64,000 nucleotides of DNA from Competibacter_A sp037045535. GTDB lineage: Bacteria; Pseudomonadota; Gammaproteobacteria; Competibacterales; Competibacteraceae. A program made the translations under genes and the position numbers. Under the pieces are notes generated by a model. It was not told the origin of the DNA, made no database searches, and saw only the letters and a program-made list of their open reading frames with translations. Positions 36,218 through 47,300 of this stretch are shown here, one piece after another. Numbering within the stretch: position 1 is the first letter of the stretch; each line of letters begins with the position of its first letter. The DNA is taken from the NCBI GenBank assembly GCA_037045535.1, contig JBAOHI010000082.1, positions 124,001-188,000 of the forward strand, in the 5' to 3' direction.

Positions 36218-37282
36218 ATGAAGATCATCAGTGACTGGTTTAAGCGATTTTTCGAGGACCCTCAAGCGGTCATCCTGACGGTCGTCCTGACGCTCGGTAC
36301 CAGTGTGGTTTTGTTCATGGGGCGCGATCTGGCACCCGTGCTGGCGAGTATCGTCATTGCTTACCTATTGGAAGGTGTCGTTCAGTTTTTGGGATTTGGC
36401 CTACGCGTGCCTCGGTTGTTGGGGACCATCCTGGTATTCGTGCTGTTTCTCGCCTTTGTCTTATTTCTGCTGTTCGGTTTGTTGCCGCTCGTCTCGCGGC
36501 AGTTGACCCAATTGGTGCAACAGTTTCCGAACATGATCGTCCGGGGTCAGAATTTGCTTCTCAGTTTGCCAGCCTTATACCCCGAATTTATCAGCGAAGC
36601 CCAAGTGTTGGGGATGATCAATGCCGTTAAAGCGGAAATTGCCACCTGGGGGCAGAACGCCCTGACTTGGTCGCTGGCGGCCGGCATGGGGGTGATCACC
36701 GTGATCGTCTATCTGGTGCTCGTGCCGCTGCTGGTCTTTTTTTTCTTGAAAGATAAGGAGCTTATTCTGGATTGGCTCCACGGCTTTCTGCCGCGTGACC
36801 ACACGCTGGCGCAGCAGGTCTGGCGCGAGGTGGACCGCCAAATGGGCAACTACGTGCGCGGTAAGTTTTTGGAGATTTTGGTGGTCTGGCTGGCGACCTA
36901 CATCGCTTTCGCCTACATGGGGCTTCAGTTCGCCATGCTATTGGCTTTGATGGTCGGACTTTCAGTGATTGTGCCCTATATTGGTGCGGTGGTGGTGACG
37001 GTACCGGTCGCGTTGGTGGCTTTTTTTCAATGGGGTTGGAGTTCGGAATTCCTGTGGTTGCTGGGCGTCTATTTGATCATTCAGGGACTAGATGGCAACG
37101 TGCTGGTGCCGCTGCTGTTTTCAGAGGTGGTGGACCTACACCCAATCGCCATCATCGTGGCGGTGCTGGTATTCGGTGGCCTGTGGGGATTTTGGGGCGT
37201 GTTTTTCGCCATTCCCTTGGCTACCGTGGTGCAATCCATTTTGAAAGCGTGGCCGCGACCGACGCTAGCGATAACGGGATAG
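36218..37282 (+). CDS. AI-2E family transporter (PerM-like permease)
   Basis: 354 aa polytopic membrane protein, about eight helices: VILTVVLTLGTSVVLFMG and LLGTILVFVLFLAFVLFLLF at the N-terminus, a soluble helical region (about 90-145), then the conserved permease core with VYLVLVPLLVFFFLKDKELI and QMGNYVRGKFLEILVVWLAT, and the C-terminal GLDGNVLVPLLFSEVVDLHP and FFAIPLATVVQSIL typical of the AI-2E/PerM family. Members export diverse compounds or act as Na+/H+ antiporters; the substrate is unknown here. AAGGA upstream of the ATG at 36218 supports the start. It stands alone, divergent from prkA. Confidence 0.88.
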   Translation: MKIISDWFKRFFEDPQAVILTVVLTLGTSVVLFMGRDLAPVLASIVIAYLLEGVVQFLGFGLRVPRLLGTILVFVLFLAFVLFLLFGLLPLVSRQLTQLVQQFPNMIVRGQNLLLSLPALYPEFISEAQVLGMINAVKAEIATWGQNALTWSLAAGMGVITVIVYLVLVPLLVFFFLKDKELILDWLHGFLPRDHTLAQQVWREVDRQMGNYVRGKFLEILVVWLATYIAFAYMGLQFAMLLALMVGLSVIVPYIGAVVVTVPVALVAFFQWGWSSEFLWLLGVYLIIQGLDGNVLVPLLFSEVVDLHPIAIIVAVLVFGGLWGFWGVFFAIPLATVVQSILKAWPRPTLAITG

Positions 37283-37345
37283 TCGTCCTGGATGTGTGAG
37301 GTCGGAACGCTGATCGAGCGCCTGTTCCTCGTTGGGGGAATGTCG

Positions 37346-38005
37346 CTAGCTGCTGGTACTCAGTGCTAGTCCAGCTGGGCAGCGTACCCCCGTGCCGCCC
37401 AGGCCGCAGTAGCCGCCAGGGTTTTTGGCGAGATATTGCTGATGATAGTCCTCGGCATAATAGAACGGTGGTGTATCAGCGATTTCGGTGGTGATCGACC
37501 CGTGGCCTGCGGTCGTCAGCGCTTGTTGATACAGTGCATGGCTGGCCAGGGCGGTGATCCGTTGTTTATCATCATCGACGTAGATCGTGGAACGATATTG
37601 CGTACCGATATCATTGCCTTGGCGCATCCCTTGGGTTGGATCGTGCGATTCCCAAAATACCTCCAGCAATCGCTCGTAAGCGATGATCATGGGATCGAAC
37701 ATGACCAGCACAACTTCCGCATGACCGGTCAACCCGCTGCAAACTTCCTCGTAGGTCGGGTTGGGCGTGAAGCCCCCCGCGTAGCCGACCGCCGTGGTAT
37801 ACACCCCCGGTTGGGTCCAGAATTTTCGTTCTGCTCCCCAAAAACAGCCTAAACCCAACACCGCGCGTTCCATTCCGGCAGGGAAGGGGGGGCGCAGGGG
37901 GTGGTCATTGACGTAATGCCGATTCGAAATCGGTAACGGCAGAGACCGTCCCGGCAGGGCATGATCTGGATGTGGCATCTGGATTTTGCGTTGCAACCTT
38001 AACAT
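37346..38005 (-). CDS. msrA: Peptide-methionine (S)-S-oxide reductase
   Basis: 219 aa. The catalytic motif GLGCFWGAERKFW carries the nucleophilic cysteine; YAGGFTPNPTYEEVCSGLTG and HAEVVLVMFDP, and the C-terminal AEDYHQQYLAKNPGGYCGLG GTG with a resolving cysteine, complete the family pattern. It repairs oxidised methionine with thioredoxin. The ~45-residue N-terminal extension (HPDHALPGRSLPLPISNRHY) is the kind seen in E. coli-type MsrA and is not a signal peptide. The ATG at 38005 has GGAG about 8 nt upstream; an internal ATG at 37978 is possible. Single gene, convergent with the transporter gene. Confidence 0.94.
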   Translation of the reverse strand: MLRLQRKIQMPHPDHALPGRSLPLPISNRHYVNDHPLRPPFPAGMERAVLGLGCFWGAERKFWTQPGVYTTAVGYAGGFTPNPTYEEVCSGLTGHAEVVLVMFDPMIIAYERLLEVFWESHDPTQGMRQGNDIGTQYRSTIYVDDDKQRITALASHALYQQALTTAGHGSITTEIADTPPFYYAEDYHQQYLAKNPGGYCGLGGTGVRCPAGLALSTSS

Positions 38006-38092
38006 GAAGCGACTCCGGGCGATGGTGACCGGAAACTATGACCGCTGATGACAGGGGAGGGTTCGATTGGCCGGAGTCAAGGTGTTCGATCC

Positions 38093-39100
38093 CTATTCCC
38101 ATCGAAACAGCCAACTACCGATGGCCAGTGCCGCCGCGCTCATTGCTGCCAACACCAGCAAGTGGCCGGAGATCTCCGTCAGGCCGGCGCCATCGAGCAT
38201 GATTGCCCGCGCGGCATCGATGATGTGGGTCAGCGGCGCCAGTTGCGCGGCCTTTTGCAAGAATGGATGCACGCCTTCCAGCGAAAACCAGACACCCGAT
38301 AAAAATGTCATTGGCCAACTGATCACGTTGAGCAGGCCGGCGGCCAGTTCCTCGCTGGTGGTCCGGGCCGCCACCAGCAAGCCGAGACTGATCAGACTGA
38401 CCGCGCCCACGGCGAACACGATGAATAGGTTGAGATAGGAGCCGAACATCGGAAACCCGATCACCCAATCGGTACCGGCGAATACCAGCACCGTCGAGGC
38501 TAGGATCAGCCACAATCGCGACACAATCTGCGCCGATAAAAATTCCAGCGGTCGCAGTGGAGTAGCTTTCAATCGCTTGAGCATTCCGTTTTTTCGGTAG
38601 CGCACGATGACGTAACCGATCCCGAACAAGCAGCTGAACATCATGTTCATGGCCAGTACGCCGGGCATGACCCAGTCCACATAACGGATCGGACGACCAC
38701 TCACGGTTTGCTTGCTGAAAACGGAGGCGGTATCGGTTCCGCGCAGCACCCGCTCCAGCACGTAGCCTTTTGGCGCCTCGTCGTTGATCCAATAGCGCCG
38801 GCCGGCTGGATCGAGCAGCATGTCGAGCTGGTGCCGCTCGACCTTGGTCAACGTGGTGGACAGGTCGGTGACGGGGATAAACTGGATATAGCGGGTATGA
38901 AAAAATTCGCTACCGCTCCAGCCGCTCGGGTCACCCAGCACGCCAACTTTGTACAGATCCAGCCCTGGACCGGAAAAGGCGAAGGCGAAGCCAGCGATCA
39001 ACGATATCGGAAACAGCAAGTTCCAGGTCAGTGAAGAGCGGTCGCGCAGGAATTCCAGGTTGCGGCAGAGAAACAACGCCCAGAAACGCTTGAAACTCAT
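38093..39100 (-). CDS. ABC-2 type transporter permease
   Basis: 335 aa. One N-terminal helix (LTWNLLFPISLIAGFAFAFS), a periplasmic domain of about 100 residues, and five or so C-terminal helices (GVLAMNMMFSCLFGIGYVIV, SLISLGLLVAARTTSEELAA, LLVLAAMSAAALAIGSWL) fit the ABC2_membrane topology. RYRKNGMLKRLKATPLRPLE is the conserved cytoplasmic coupling region. It exports an unknown compound (drug, lipid or polysaccharide-linked) with the ATPase upstream, whose stop it overlaps by 4 nt. The fusion of a long loop after the first helix resembles the YhhJ/DrrB class. Confidence 0.88.
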   Translation of the reverse strand: MSFKRFWALFLCRNLEFLRDRSSLTWNLLFPISLIAGFAFAFSGPGLDLYKVGVLGDPSGWSGSEFFHTRYIQFIPVTDLSTTLTKVERHQLDMLLDPAGRRYWINDEAPKGYVLERVLRGTDTASVFSKQTVSGRPIRYVDWVMPGVLAMNMMFSCLFGIGYVIVRYRKNGMLKRLKATPLRPLEFLSAQIVSRLWLILASTVLVFAGTDWVIGFPMFGSYLNLFIVFAVGAVSLISLGLLVAARTTSEELAAGLLNVISWPMTFLSGVWFSLEGVHPFLQKAAQLAPLTHIIDAARAIMLDGAGLTEISGHLLVLAAMSAAALAIGSWLFRWE

Positions 39101-39981
39101 GCCCGCAACTCCCGCCCGGTTAGCTCCAAAAACAGATCCTCCAAGCTTCGTGGGCGGATTTGCAGCCGCGCCAGGGAAACATCATGGGCCAGTAGTTCCT
39201 TGATCGCCGCGTTGGCGTCGCGAGTTAGGATTTCTATATTATCCTGGTCTTGCATGACGGTGAGCCAGGGTGGCAGCGGGGGATTGGGAAAATCCGCACG
39301 GGGCAGTTGCAGCACCACATCGTCGAAGTGTGCCGCCAACAGTTCGCGGGGCGTGCCCTGGGCGATGATTCGGCCGTGATCCATAATGGCGATCTGATCG
39401 CAAAGATGGTAAGCCTCTTCCATGTAATGGGTGGTCAGTAGCAAGGTTTTACCGCGCGCTTTGATTCGATGCACCAACTCCCAGAAGTTACGACGGGCCT
39501 GAGGATCAAGACCGGTGGTTGGTTCGTCCAGAAACAGCAACTCCGGATCGTTGATCAACGCAATGGCGAGCAAGAGCCGCTGCCGCTGACCGCCGGATAA
39601 TTTACGGGTATCACGATCGAGAAATTCACCCAGCGCACAGTCGGTGATCAACGTGGCGAGCGGCAGAGTGCGTCGGTAGAAACTGCCAAACATCCGCAAG
39701 TTCTCGCGTCCGGTGATAAAGTCTTGCAGTGCGGTGGATTGGAACATGATGCCGATATCCTGGCGAAAGCGCGGGCCCAACGGTTCGCCGCGATAGCGAA
39801 TTGTCCCGCTGGTGGGGTCTTGAATGCCTTCCAGTATTTCGACCGTGGTGGTTTTGCCCGCGCCGTTCGGTCCAAGCAGGCCGAAGCAGCAACCGATGGG
39901 GATCGAGAGGTCAAGGCCATCCACAGCCTTGACGCCGCGAAAGTGCTTGACTAGATGCTGGGCTTCCAGCAGGGCGGTCAT
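39097..39981 (-). CDS. ABC transporter ATP-binding protein (ABC-2 exporter type)
   Basis: 294 aa. Walker A GLLGPNGAGKTTTVEILEGI, the signature LSGGQRQRLLLAIALINDPE, Walker B LLFLDEPTTGLDPQ and the H-loop TTHYMEEAYHLCDQIAIMDH are all intact. The C-terminal ~70 residues, ending in LQIRPRSLEDLFLELTGREL, are the usual DrrA/CcmA-type extension. It powers the permease encoded immediately downstream with a 4-nt overlap. Start taken at the ATG at 39981. Nothing adjacent points to the substrate. Confidence 0.92.
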   Translation of the reverse strand: MTALLEAQHLVKHFRGVKAVDGLDLSIPIGCCFGLLGPNGAGKTTTVEILEGIQDPTSGTIRYRGEPLGPRFRQDIGIMFQSTALQDFITGRENLRMFGSFYRRTLPLATLITDCALGEFLDRDTRKLSGGQRQRLLLAIALINDPELLFLDEPTTGLDPQARRNFWELVHRIKARGKTLLLTTHYMEEAYHLCDQIAIMDHGRIIAQGTPRELLAAHFDDVVLQLPRADFPNPPLPPWLTVMQDQDNIEILTRDANAAIKELLAHDVSLARLQIRPRSLEDLFLELTGRELRA

Positions 39982-40023
39982 GGGAAGCGAATAGGCATGT
40001 GAATTCGATCAGGATAAGGCCTT

Positions 40024-40060
40024 AAAAAGAAAGGCGGGTACGTCCCGCGCCCCGCCTTTC
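40024..40060 (-). terminator. Rho-independent terminator of the rpoBC operon
   Basis: Reading the minus strand, GAAAGGCGGG pairs perfectly with CCCGCCTTTC (40029-40038 and 40051-40060), followed by a T-run (40024-40028). It lies about 20 nt after the rpoC stop. The stem is strong and the loop 12 nt. Confidence 0.85.
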
Positions 40061-40080
40061 GCGAACCTGCGATGCCGGGC

Positions 40081-43000
40081 CTACGCGGTCATGTCCTTGG
40101 AGTCCGCTTCACTGTCCTCACGCTTATCCTCCGTTATTGCCTTGACTTCGGATTCGCTGCTCTCGAAGACGTGGCCACTGCCCACGGTCGGTCGGCTGGG
40201 GACCCAGTTTTGCCGCCGTTGCAAATGGTAGGCGAGCCCGGTGCCGGCCGGAATTAACCGACCGACGATGACATTTTCCTTCAAACCGCGCAGATCGTCG
40301 CGCAGGCCACGCACCGCTGCCTCGGTCAGCACCCGTGTGGTTTCCTGGAACGATGCAGCCGAGATAAACGATTCGGTCGCCAGCGAGGCCTTGGTAATGC
40401 CGAGCAACATCGGTTGCCAGCGGGCAGGAGCGCGATCCTCGGTTACGGCACGGTCGTTTTCCTCCAGTACCCGGGTCCGCTCGACTTGCTCGCCCTTGAT
40501 GAAGCTGGTTTCGCCTGGATCGAGGATCTCGACCTTGCGCAGCATCTGGCGAACGATGACTTCGATGTGCTTGTCGTTGATCTTCACGCCTTGTACCCGG
40601 TACACGTCCTGAATTTCCTTGGTCAGGTAGGCGGCTAGCTCCTCCACGCCGAGCAAGCGCAGGATATCGTGCGGATTAGGTTCGCCGTCGGCGATCATTT
40701 CGCCCTGCTCGACGTGTTCACCGTCGAACACGCCGACATGGCGCCATTTTGGAATCAGTTCCTCGTAGAGGATCTCGCCGCTCTTATCGCGGATTACCAG
40801 CCGTTGCTTGCCCTTGGTTTCCTTGCCGAACTCGATAATCCCCGATTTTTCGGCCAAGATCGCCGGTTCCTTAGGTTTACGGGCTTCGAACAAGTCCGCG
40901 ACGCGCGGCAGACCGCCGGTGATATCACGGGTCTTGGACGATTCCTGCGGAATGCGAGCGATGACATCGCCTACCGCCACCTCGGCGTGATCGGCCAAAT
41001 TGATGATGGCGCCGGCGGGTAGCGGATACTGCGCAAGCGTACTGGTGCCGGGAATGAACACATCATTGCTGTATTCGTCCACCAGGCGGACCATCGGTCG
41101 TTTGTCCTTGCCCAGCGCGCCACGCTGCTTGGGATCCATGACCACCAGACTGGAAATGCCGGTCATTTCGTCGGTGTGCCGTTGTACGGTAATACCTTCC
41201 TCGAATTCAGCGAAGCGCACGAAGCCGGCCACTTCAGTGATGATCGGGTGGGTGTAAGGATCCCAGCGAGCGATGATTTGGCCCGCCTCGACGGGGCTGC
41301 CATCATCTACCGACAGTTCAGCGCCGTAAGGAACTTTGTAGCGTTCCCGCTCGCGGCCCTGTTCGTCCACCAAGGTGATTTCGCCCGAACGTGAGACGGC
41401 CACCAGATGGCCGTCCCGGCGCTGGACAACCTTCATCTTATGTAACCGTAACAGGCCCTTGGACTTGGTCTGGACATTGCTGGCCACCGTGGTTCGGGAA
41501 GCCGCGCCGCCAATATGGAAGGTACGCATGGTCAGCTGGGTACCGGGTTCGCCGATGGACTGCGCCGCGATCACGCCGACCGATTCGCCGATGTTGACCC
41601 GATGGCCACGGGCTAAATCGCGGCCGTAGCAGGCGGCGCAGACGCCGTAGCGGGTGTGGCAGGTAATGGTGGAACGCACCATGATGCTGTCGATGCCCAT
41701 CTCATCCAGTTTTGCCACCCATTTTTCATCGAGCAGCGTGCCCGCTGCAATAGTGACCTCGTCGCTACCGGGCTGAAACACGTCCCGCGCCACTGTTCGG
41801 CCGAGAACCCGGTCGCGCAGCGACTCCTTAACGTCGCCTTCCTCGACCACCGGGGTCATCCAAACGCCTTCGTGAGTGCCGCAATCGGGTTCGGTGACCA
41901 CTAAATCCTGGGCCACGTCCACGAGTCGCCGGGTCAGATAACCGGAGTTGGCGGTCTTCAGCGCGGTGTCGGCCAATCCCTTGCGGGCGCCATGCGTGGA
42001 GATGAAGTATTCCAGCACGCTGAGCCCTTCGCGGAAGTTAGCCTTGATCGGGGTTTCGATGATCGAGCCATCCGGTTTGGCCATCAGACCGCGCATTCCG
42101 GCCAATTGGCGAATCTGAGCCGCCGAACCTCGCGCGCCAGAGTCGGCCATCATGAACACCGAATTGAACGAGTTCTGCTCCACCATCTGGCCCTGACGAT
42201 CGCGGAGCTTCTCCTTGCCCAAATTCCGCATCATGGCACTGGCAACTTGATCGTTGGTACGCGACCAGATATCCACCACTTTGTTGTAGCGTTCGCCCTT
42301 GGTCACTAGACCAGAGGTGTACTGCGAATCGATTTCCTTGACTTCCTGCTCGGCCTTTTCCAGCAAGGCCGTTTTTTCAGTGGGAATCTTGAAATCCTCG
42401 AAACCGATGGAAGATCCCGAGCGGGTCGCGTAATAGAAGCCGGTGTACATCAATTGATCGGCAAAGATCACGGTTTTTTTCAAGCCGAGCCATCGATAGC
42501 ACTCGTTGATCAGGCGGGAGACCGCTTTCTTGGTCAATACCTGGTTGACGATGGCGAATGGCAAACTCTCGGGTAGAATCTCCGATAGCAGCACCCGACC
42601 GACGGTGGTCTTGACACGTGTTAGCCCGCCAGCGCTTTGCGTGGGGTCGATTTTCTCCGACGGCAAACGGACCTCAACCCGAGCGTGCAGCTCCACCAGG
42701 CGGTTCTCGTAGGCGCGATGGACTTCCCGGACGTCGGCAAACACCATCCCCTCGCCCCGGGCGTTGATCCGTTCCCGCGTCAGGTAGTACAGACCGAGTA
42801 CCACATCCTGTGAGGGTACGATAATCGGTTCGCCGTTGGCGGGGCTGAGGATGTTGTTGGTGGACATCATCAGGGCGCGGGCTTCTAGCTGGGCTTCAAT
42901 CGACAGGGGAACGTGCACGGCCATCTGGTCGCCGTCGAAATCAGCGTTGAAGGCAGTGCAGACCAGCGGATGCAACTGAATCGCCTTGCCCTCGATGAGT

Positions 43001-44319
43001 ACCGGCTCGAATGCCTGGATACCGAGTCGATGCAGGGTCGGAGCGCGATTGAGCATCACCGGATGCTCGCGGATCACTTCCTCTAGAATATCCCAAACCG
43101 CCGGTTCCTCGCGTTCGACCATTTTCTTGGCGGCCTTGATGGTGGTCGACAGGTTCCGATATTGGAGCTTGCTAAAAATGAACGGCTTGAATAATTCCAG
43201 CGCCATTTTCTTAGGCAGGCCGCACTGGTGCAGGCGCAAGGTCGGGCCGACCACGATCACGGAGCGGCCAGAATAATCGACGCGCTTGCCGAGCAAATTC
43301 TGACGAAACCGACCTTGTTTGCCCTTGATCATGTCGGCCAGGGATTTCAGCGGTCGTTTGTTGGTGCCCGTGATAGCTCGCCCACGCCGGCCGTTGTCCA
43401 GCAGCGAATCCACCGCCTCTTGCAGCATCCGTTTTTCGTTACGGACGATGATGTCTGGGGCGCTCAGCTCCAGCAGCCGCTTGAGCCGGTTGTTGCGATT
43501 GATCACCCGCCGGTAGAGGTCATTCAGGTCAGAGGTGGCGAAACGACCGCCGTCGAGCGGGACCAGTGGCCGCAGGTCGGGCGGCAGCACTGGCAGCACG
43601 GTCAGTACCATCCATTCCGGTTTATTGCCGGAGTTCAGGAAGGACTCCACCAACTTCAGCCGCTTCGACAGCCGTTTGAGCTTGGTTTCGGAACTGCACT
43701 CCAGAATTTCCTGACGCAACTTGCCGACCAGTTGCATCAGATCCAGACCGCGCAGTAGCTCACGGATTGCCTCGGCGCCCATCCGGGCGTCGAATTCGTC
43801 GCCGTACTGCTCGACCGAGTCTAGATAGGTTTCGTCAGTTAACAGTTGGCCCTTTTCCAGGGGGGTCATGCCGGCGTCGATGACGACGAAGGATTCGAAA
43901 TATAACACGCGCTCGATGTCGCGCAGGGTCATGTCCAGCAGCAGGCCGATGCGAGACGGCAGCGATTTCAGGAACCAGATGTGCGCCACTGGCGAGGCCA
44001 GTTCAATATGGCCCATCCGTTCGCGCCGCACCTTGGCCAGCGTTACCTCCACGCCGCACTTTTCGCACACGACGCCCCGGTGCTTGAGCCGCTTATACTT
44101 GCCGCACAGACATTCGTAGTCCTTGGTGGGGCCGAAAATTTTGGCGCAGAACAGGCCATCGCGTTCCGGTTTGAAAGTCCGATAATTAATGGTTTCGGGC
44201 TTCTTGACTTCGCCGCGACTCCAGGAGCGGATCATCTCCGGCGAGGCCAGCCCGATGCGGATCGCGTCGAAATCCTCGATCTCGTCGAACGTCTTGAAAG
44301 GATTCAGCAGGTCTTTCAT
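40081..44319 (-). CDS. rpoC: DNA-directed RNA polymerase subunit beta'
   Basis: 1,412 aa (E. coli 1,407). N-terminal MKDLLNPFKTFDEIEDFDAI and the zinc ribbon CLCGKYKRLKHRGVVCEKCG, then the absolutely conserved catalytic NADFDGDQMAVH, which holds the Mg2+ of the active centre. The C-terminal zinc site CHTRYGVCAACYGRDLARGH and the bridge-helix and trigger-loop region GARGSAAQIRQLAGMRGLMA are intact. It forms the RNA polymerase core with beta. The ~60-nt gap after rpoB contains one GC hairpin. No oddities. Confidence 0.99.
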   Translation of the reverse strand: MKDLLNPFKTFDEIEDFDAIRIGLASPEMIRSWSRGEVKKPETINYRTFKPERDGLFCAKIFGPTKDYECLCGKYKRLKHRGVVCEKCGVEVTLAKVRRERMGHIELASPVAHIWFLKSLPSRIGLLLDMTLRDIERVLYFESFVVIDAGMTPLEKGQLLTDETYLDSVEQYGDEFDARMGAEAIRELLRGLDLMQLVGKLRQEILECSSETKLKRLSKRLKLVESFLNSGNKPEWMVLTVLPVLPPDLRPLVPLDGGRFATSDLNDLYRRVINRNNRLKRLLELSAPDIIVRNEKRMLQEAVDSLLDNGRRGRAITGTNKRPLKSLADMIKGKQGRFRQNLLGKRVDYSGRSVIVVGPTLRLHQCGLPKKMALELFKPFIFSKLQYRNLSTTIKAAKKMVEREEPAVWDILEEVIREHPVMLNRAPTLHRLGIQAFEPVLIEGKAIQLHPLVCTAFNADFDGDQMAVHVPLSIEAQLEARALMMSTNNILSPANGEPIIVPSQDVVLGLYYLTRERINARGEGMVFADVREVHRAYENRLVELHARVEVRLPSEKIDPTQSAGGLTRVKTTVGRVLLSEILPESLPFAIVNQVLTKKAVSRLINECYRWLGLKKTVIFADQLMYTGFYYATRSGSSIGFEDFKIPTEKTALLEKAEQEVKEIDSQYTSGLVTKGERYNKVVDIWSRTNDQVASAMMRNLGKEKLRDRQGQMVEQNSFNSVFMMADSGARGSAAQIRQLAGMRGLMAKPDGSIIETPIKANFREGLSVLEYFISTHGARKGLADTALKTANSGYLTRRLVDVAQDLVVTEPDCGTHEGVWMTPVVEEGDVKESLRDRVLGRTVARDVFQPGSDEVTIAAGTLLDEKWVAKLDEMGIDSIMVRSTITCHTRYGVCAACYGRDLARGHRVNIGESVGVIAAQSIGEPGTQLTMRTFHIGGAASRTTVASNVQTKSKGLLRLHKMKVVQRRDGHLVAVSRSGEITLVDEQGRERERYKVPYGAELSVDDGSPVEAGQIIARWDPYTHPIITEVAGFVRFAEFEEGITVQRHTDEMTGISSLVVMDPKQRGALGKDKRPMVRLVDEYSNDVFIPGTSTLAQYPLPAGAIINLADHAEVAVGDVIARIPQESSKTRDITGGLPRVADLFEARKPKEPAILAEKSGIIEFGKETKGKQRLVIRDKSGEILYEELIPKWRHVGVFDGEHVEQGEMIADGEPNPHDILRLLGVEELAAYLTKEIQDVYRVQGVKINDKHIEVIVRQMLRKVEILDPGETSFIKGEQVERTRVLEENDRAVTEDRAPARWQPMLLGITKASLATESFISAASFQETTRVLTEAAVRGLRDDLRGLKENVIVGRLIPAGTGLAYHLQRRQNWVPSRPTVGSGHVFESSESEVKAITEDKREDSEADSKDMTA

Positions 44320-44348
44320 CGTTTCTCACCCACGGGATTGCGGTACCT

Positions 44349-44368
44349 GCCCGCCGTGAAAGGCGGGC
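44349..44368 (-). other. GC hairpin in the rpoB-rpoC spacer
   Basis: GCCCGCC at 44349-44355 and GGCGGGC at 44362-44368 form a 7-bp stem with a 6-nt loop and no T-tract, between the rpoB stop and the rpoC ribosome-binding site. A transcript-processing or stability hairpin is plausible. Confidence 0.5.
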
Positions 44369-44377
44369 GCGTCGGCC

Positions 44378-47300
44378 TCACTCGGTGCGCGGCGGCAGCG
44401 CATCGTTTTCCAGTTCCATGTTGATGCCCAGCGAGCGGATTTCCTTAACCAATACGTTGAACGATTCGGGCATGCCAGCTTCCATGCGGTGATTGCCATC
44501 CACGATATTTTTGTAAACCTTGGTGCGGCCGTTGACGTCGTCCGACTTGACCGTCAGCATTTCCTGCAAGGTGTAAGAGGCGCCGTAAGCTTCCAGTGCC
44601 CATACCTCCATCTCACCAAAGCGTTGCCCACCGAATTGCGCTTTGCCGCCCAACGGTTGTTGCGTGACCAGGCTGTACGGACCGGTGGAACGGGCGTGCA
44701 TCTTGTCGTCCACCAAATGGTTTAGCTTGAGCATGTACATGTAGCCGACCGTCACCGGCCGATCGAACGCCTCGCCGGTACGACCGTCGAAGAGCGTGGT
44801 CTGACCGTTTTCCGGCAATTCCGCCAACCGCAGCAGCTCTCTCAGTTCTTCCTCGGAAGCACCGTCGAAAACGGGGGTTGCGATCGGTACGCCATCGCGA
44901 AGGTTGCGAGACAGTGTCAACAGCTCGTTGTCACCAAACTGGCTGAGATCGACGTTCTGCTCGCCGACACCGTTGTAAATGCGGTCCAGCAACGGCCGTA
45001 GTTCCGCGACTTGCGCTTGTGCATCCAGCAGCCGGCCCAGTTTGAGACCGAGTCCTTTGGCAGCCCAACCCAAGTGGGTTTCCAATACCTGGCCGACGTT
45101 CATTCGCGATGGGACGCCGAGCGGATTGAGCACGATGTCGACCGGCGTGCCGTCTTCCAAATAGGGCATGTCTTCCTGCGGTACGATCATCGACACCACG
45201 CCCTTGTTGCCGTGGCGGCCGGCCATCTTGTCGCCCGGTTGGATACGACGCTTGACCGCCAGGTAAACCTTGACCATCTTGAGTACGCCAGGGGCCAGAT
45301 CATCACCCTGCATCAGCTTGCGGCGTTTCTCGTCGAACTTCTTGTCGAATGCCTTGCGCTGCTGATCGAGTTGCCGGGCGATTTTTTCGAGCTGATCGTT
45401 GAGTTCCTCGGCCTGCATCCGAATTTCGAACCAGCGGTCACGCGGCAGGTGGTTGAGATAGTCGATGCCGACCGCTGCGTTGCCACGCAGACCGTTTGGC
45501 CCCCCTTCGGCCAGATTTCCTACTAGCATCCGTTCCATGCGCTGATATAGGTCGTCCTCGAGAATGCGTAACTGATCGTTCAAATCCTTGCGGATGCGCT
45601 TCAGCTCCATTTCTTCGATCTGACGAGCCCGCGAATCCTTCTCGACGCCGTCGCGGGTGAATACCCGTACATCGATGACGGTACCATCCATGCCGGAGGG
45701 TACCCGCAACGAAGTGTCCTTCACGTCCGAGGCTTTCTCGCCGAAGATCGCCCGCAGCAGTTTTTCCTCCGGAGTCAGCTGGGTTTCACCCTTGGGCGTG
45801 ACTTTGCCGACCAGGATGTCGCCCGCCTTGACCTCGGCACCGATGTAGACGATGCCGGCCTCATCCAGCCGGGCGAGCGCGTTTTCGCCGACGTTGGGGA
45901 TGTCGGCGGTGATCTCTTCCGGTCCCAGCTTGGTGTCGCGGGCGACGCAGGACAGTTCCTCGATATGGATGGTGGTGAATCGGTCTGCTTGCACCACCCG
46001 CTCCGAAATCAGGATCGAGTCCTCGAAGTTGTAGCCATTCCAAGGCATGAAGGCAACCAACAGGTTTTGACCCAGGGCCAGCTCACCCATGTCGGTGGAA
46101 GGTCCATCGGCCAGCACGTCCCCCCGTGCCACCGCGTCACCGACCTGGACCAGGGGGCGCTGGTTGATACAGGTGTTCTGGTTGGAGCGGGTGTACTTGG
46201 TCAGGTTATAAATATCCACGCCCGGCTCGCTGGCTTCGGTTTCCGCGTCATAGACCCGGACCACGATGCGGCCGGCATCGACCGAATCTACCGTGCCACC
46301 TCGCTTGGCAATCACGCAGACGCCGGAATCGCGGGCCACGATCCGCTCCATGCCGGTGCCGACCAGGGGTTTCTCGGAGCGCAGGGTTGGCACGGCTTGG
46401 CGCTGCATATTGGAGCCCATCAGCGCGCGGTTAGCGTCATCGTGCTCCAGAAATGGGATCAGGGCGGCGGCTACCGAAACGATCTGCTTGGGCGAGACAT
46501 CCATGTATTGGATTCGGTCCGGGGTCGCCAGCAGGAATTCGTTCTGGTAACGGCAGGACACCATGTCGTCGATCAAATGGTTCTCGGCATCCAATGCGGC
46601 GTTTGCCTGGGCGATGACGTATTGGCCTTCCTCAATGGCGGAAAGATAATCGATCGCATCGGTGACTTGGCCGTTATTCACCCGCCGATAGGGGGTTTCC
46701 AGGAAGCCGTATTGGTTGGTCCGAGCGTAGACCGCCAGTGAATTGATCAGGCCAATGTTCGGACCTTCCGGGGTTTCGATCGGACAAACCCGGCCATAAT
46801 GGGTAGCGTGCACGTCACGCACCTCGAAGCCAGCCCGTTCCCGGGTCAGACCGCCGGGCCCTAGCGCCGAGACCCGGCGTTTGTGGGTCACTTCCGACAG
46901 GGGATTGTTCTGATCCATGAACTGCGACAGCTGCGAGGAACCAAAGAATTCCTTGATAGCGGCGGCCACGGGTTTGGCATTGATCAGATCCTGGGGGGTC
47001 AGCCCCTCGGATTCGGCCAAGCTCAGCCGCTCCTTGACCGCGCGCTCGACTCGGACCAGTCCGATGCGGAACACGTTCTCGGTCATTTCACCGACACAAC
47101 GGATCCGACGGTTGCCGAGATGGTCGATGTCATCCACCACGCCATTGCCATTGCGGATGTCGACCAATACCTTGAGCACGGCCAGTATGTCTTCCATTGA
47201 CAGTACGCCGGGGGCGTGATCCTTGACCGGCACGCCGGGAATGGGCGTCCGGCGATGGCCAACCCGGCTATCGAACTTCATCCGACCGACATCGGATAGA

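Noticed and set aside
35951..36265. 104-aa minus-strand ORF upstream of the PerM-like gene
   Set aside because: Overlaps the start of the transporter gene, no recognisable sequence, no good ribosome-binding site seen.
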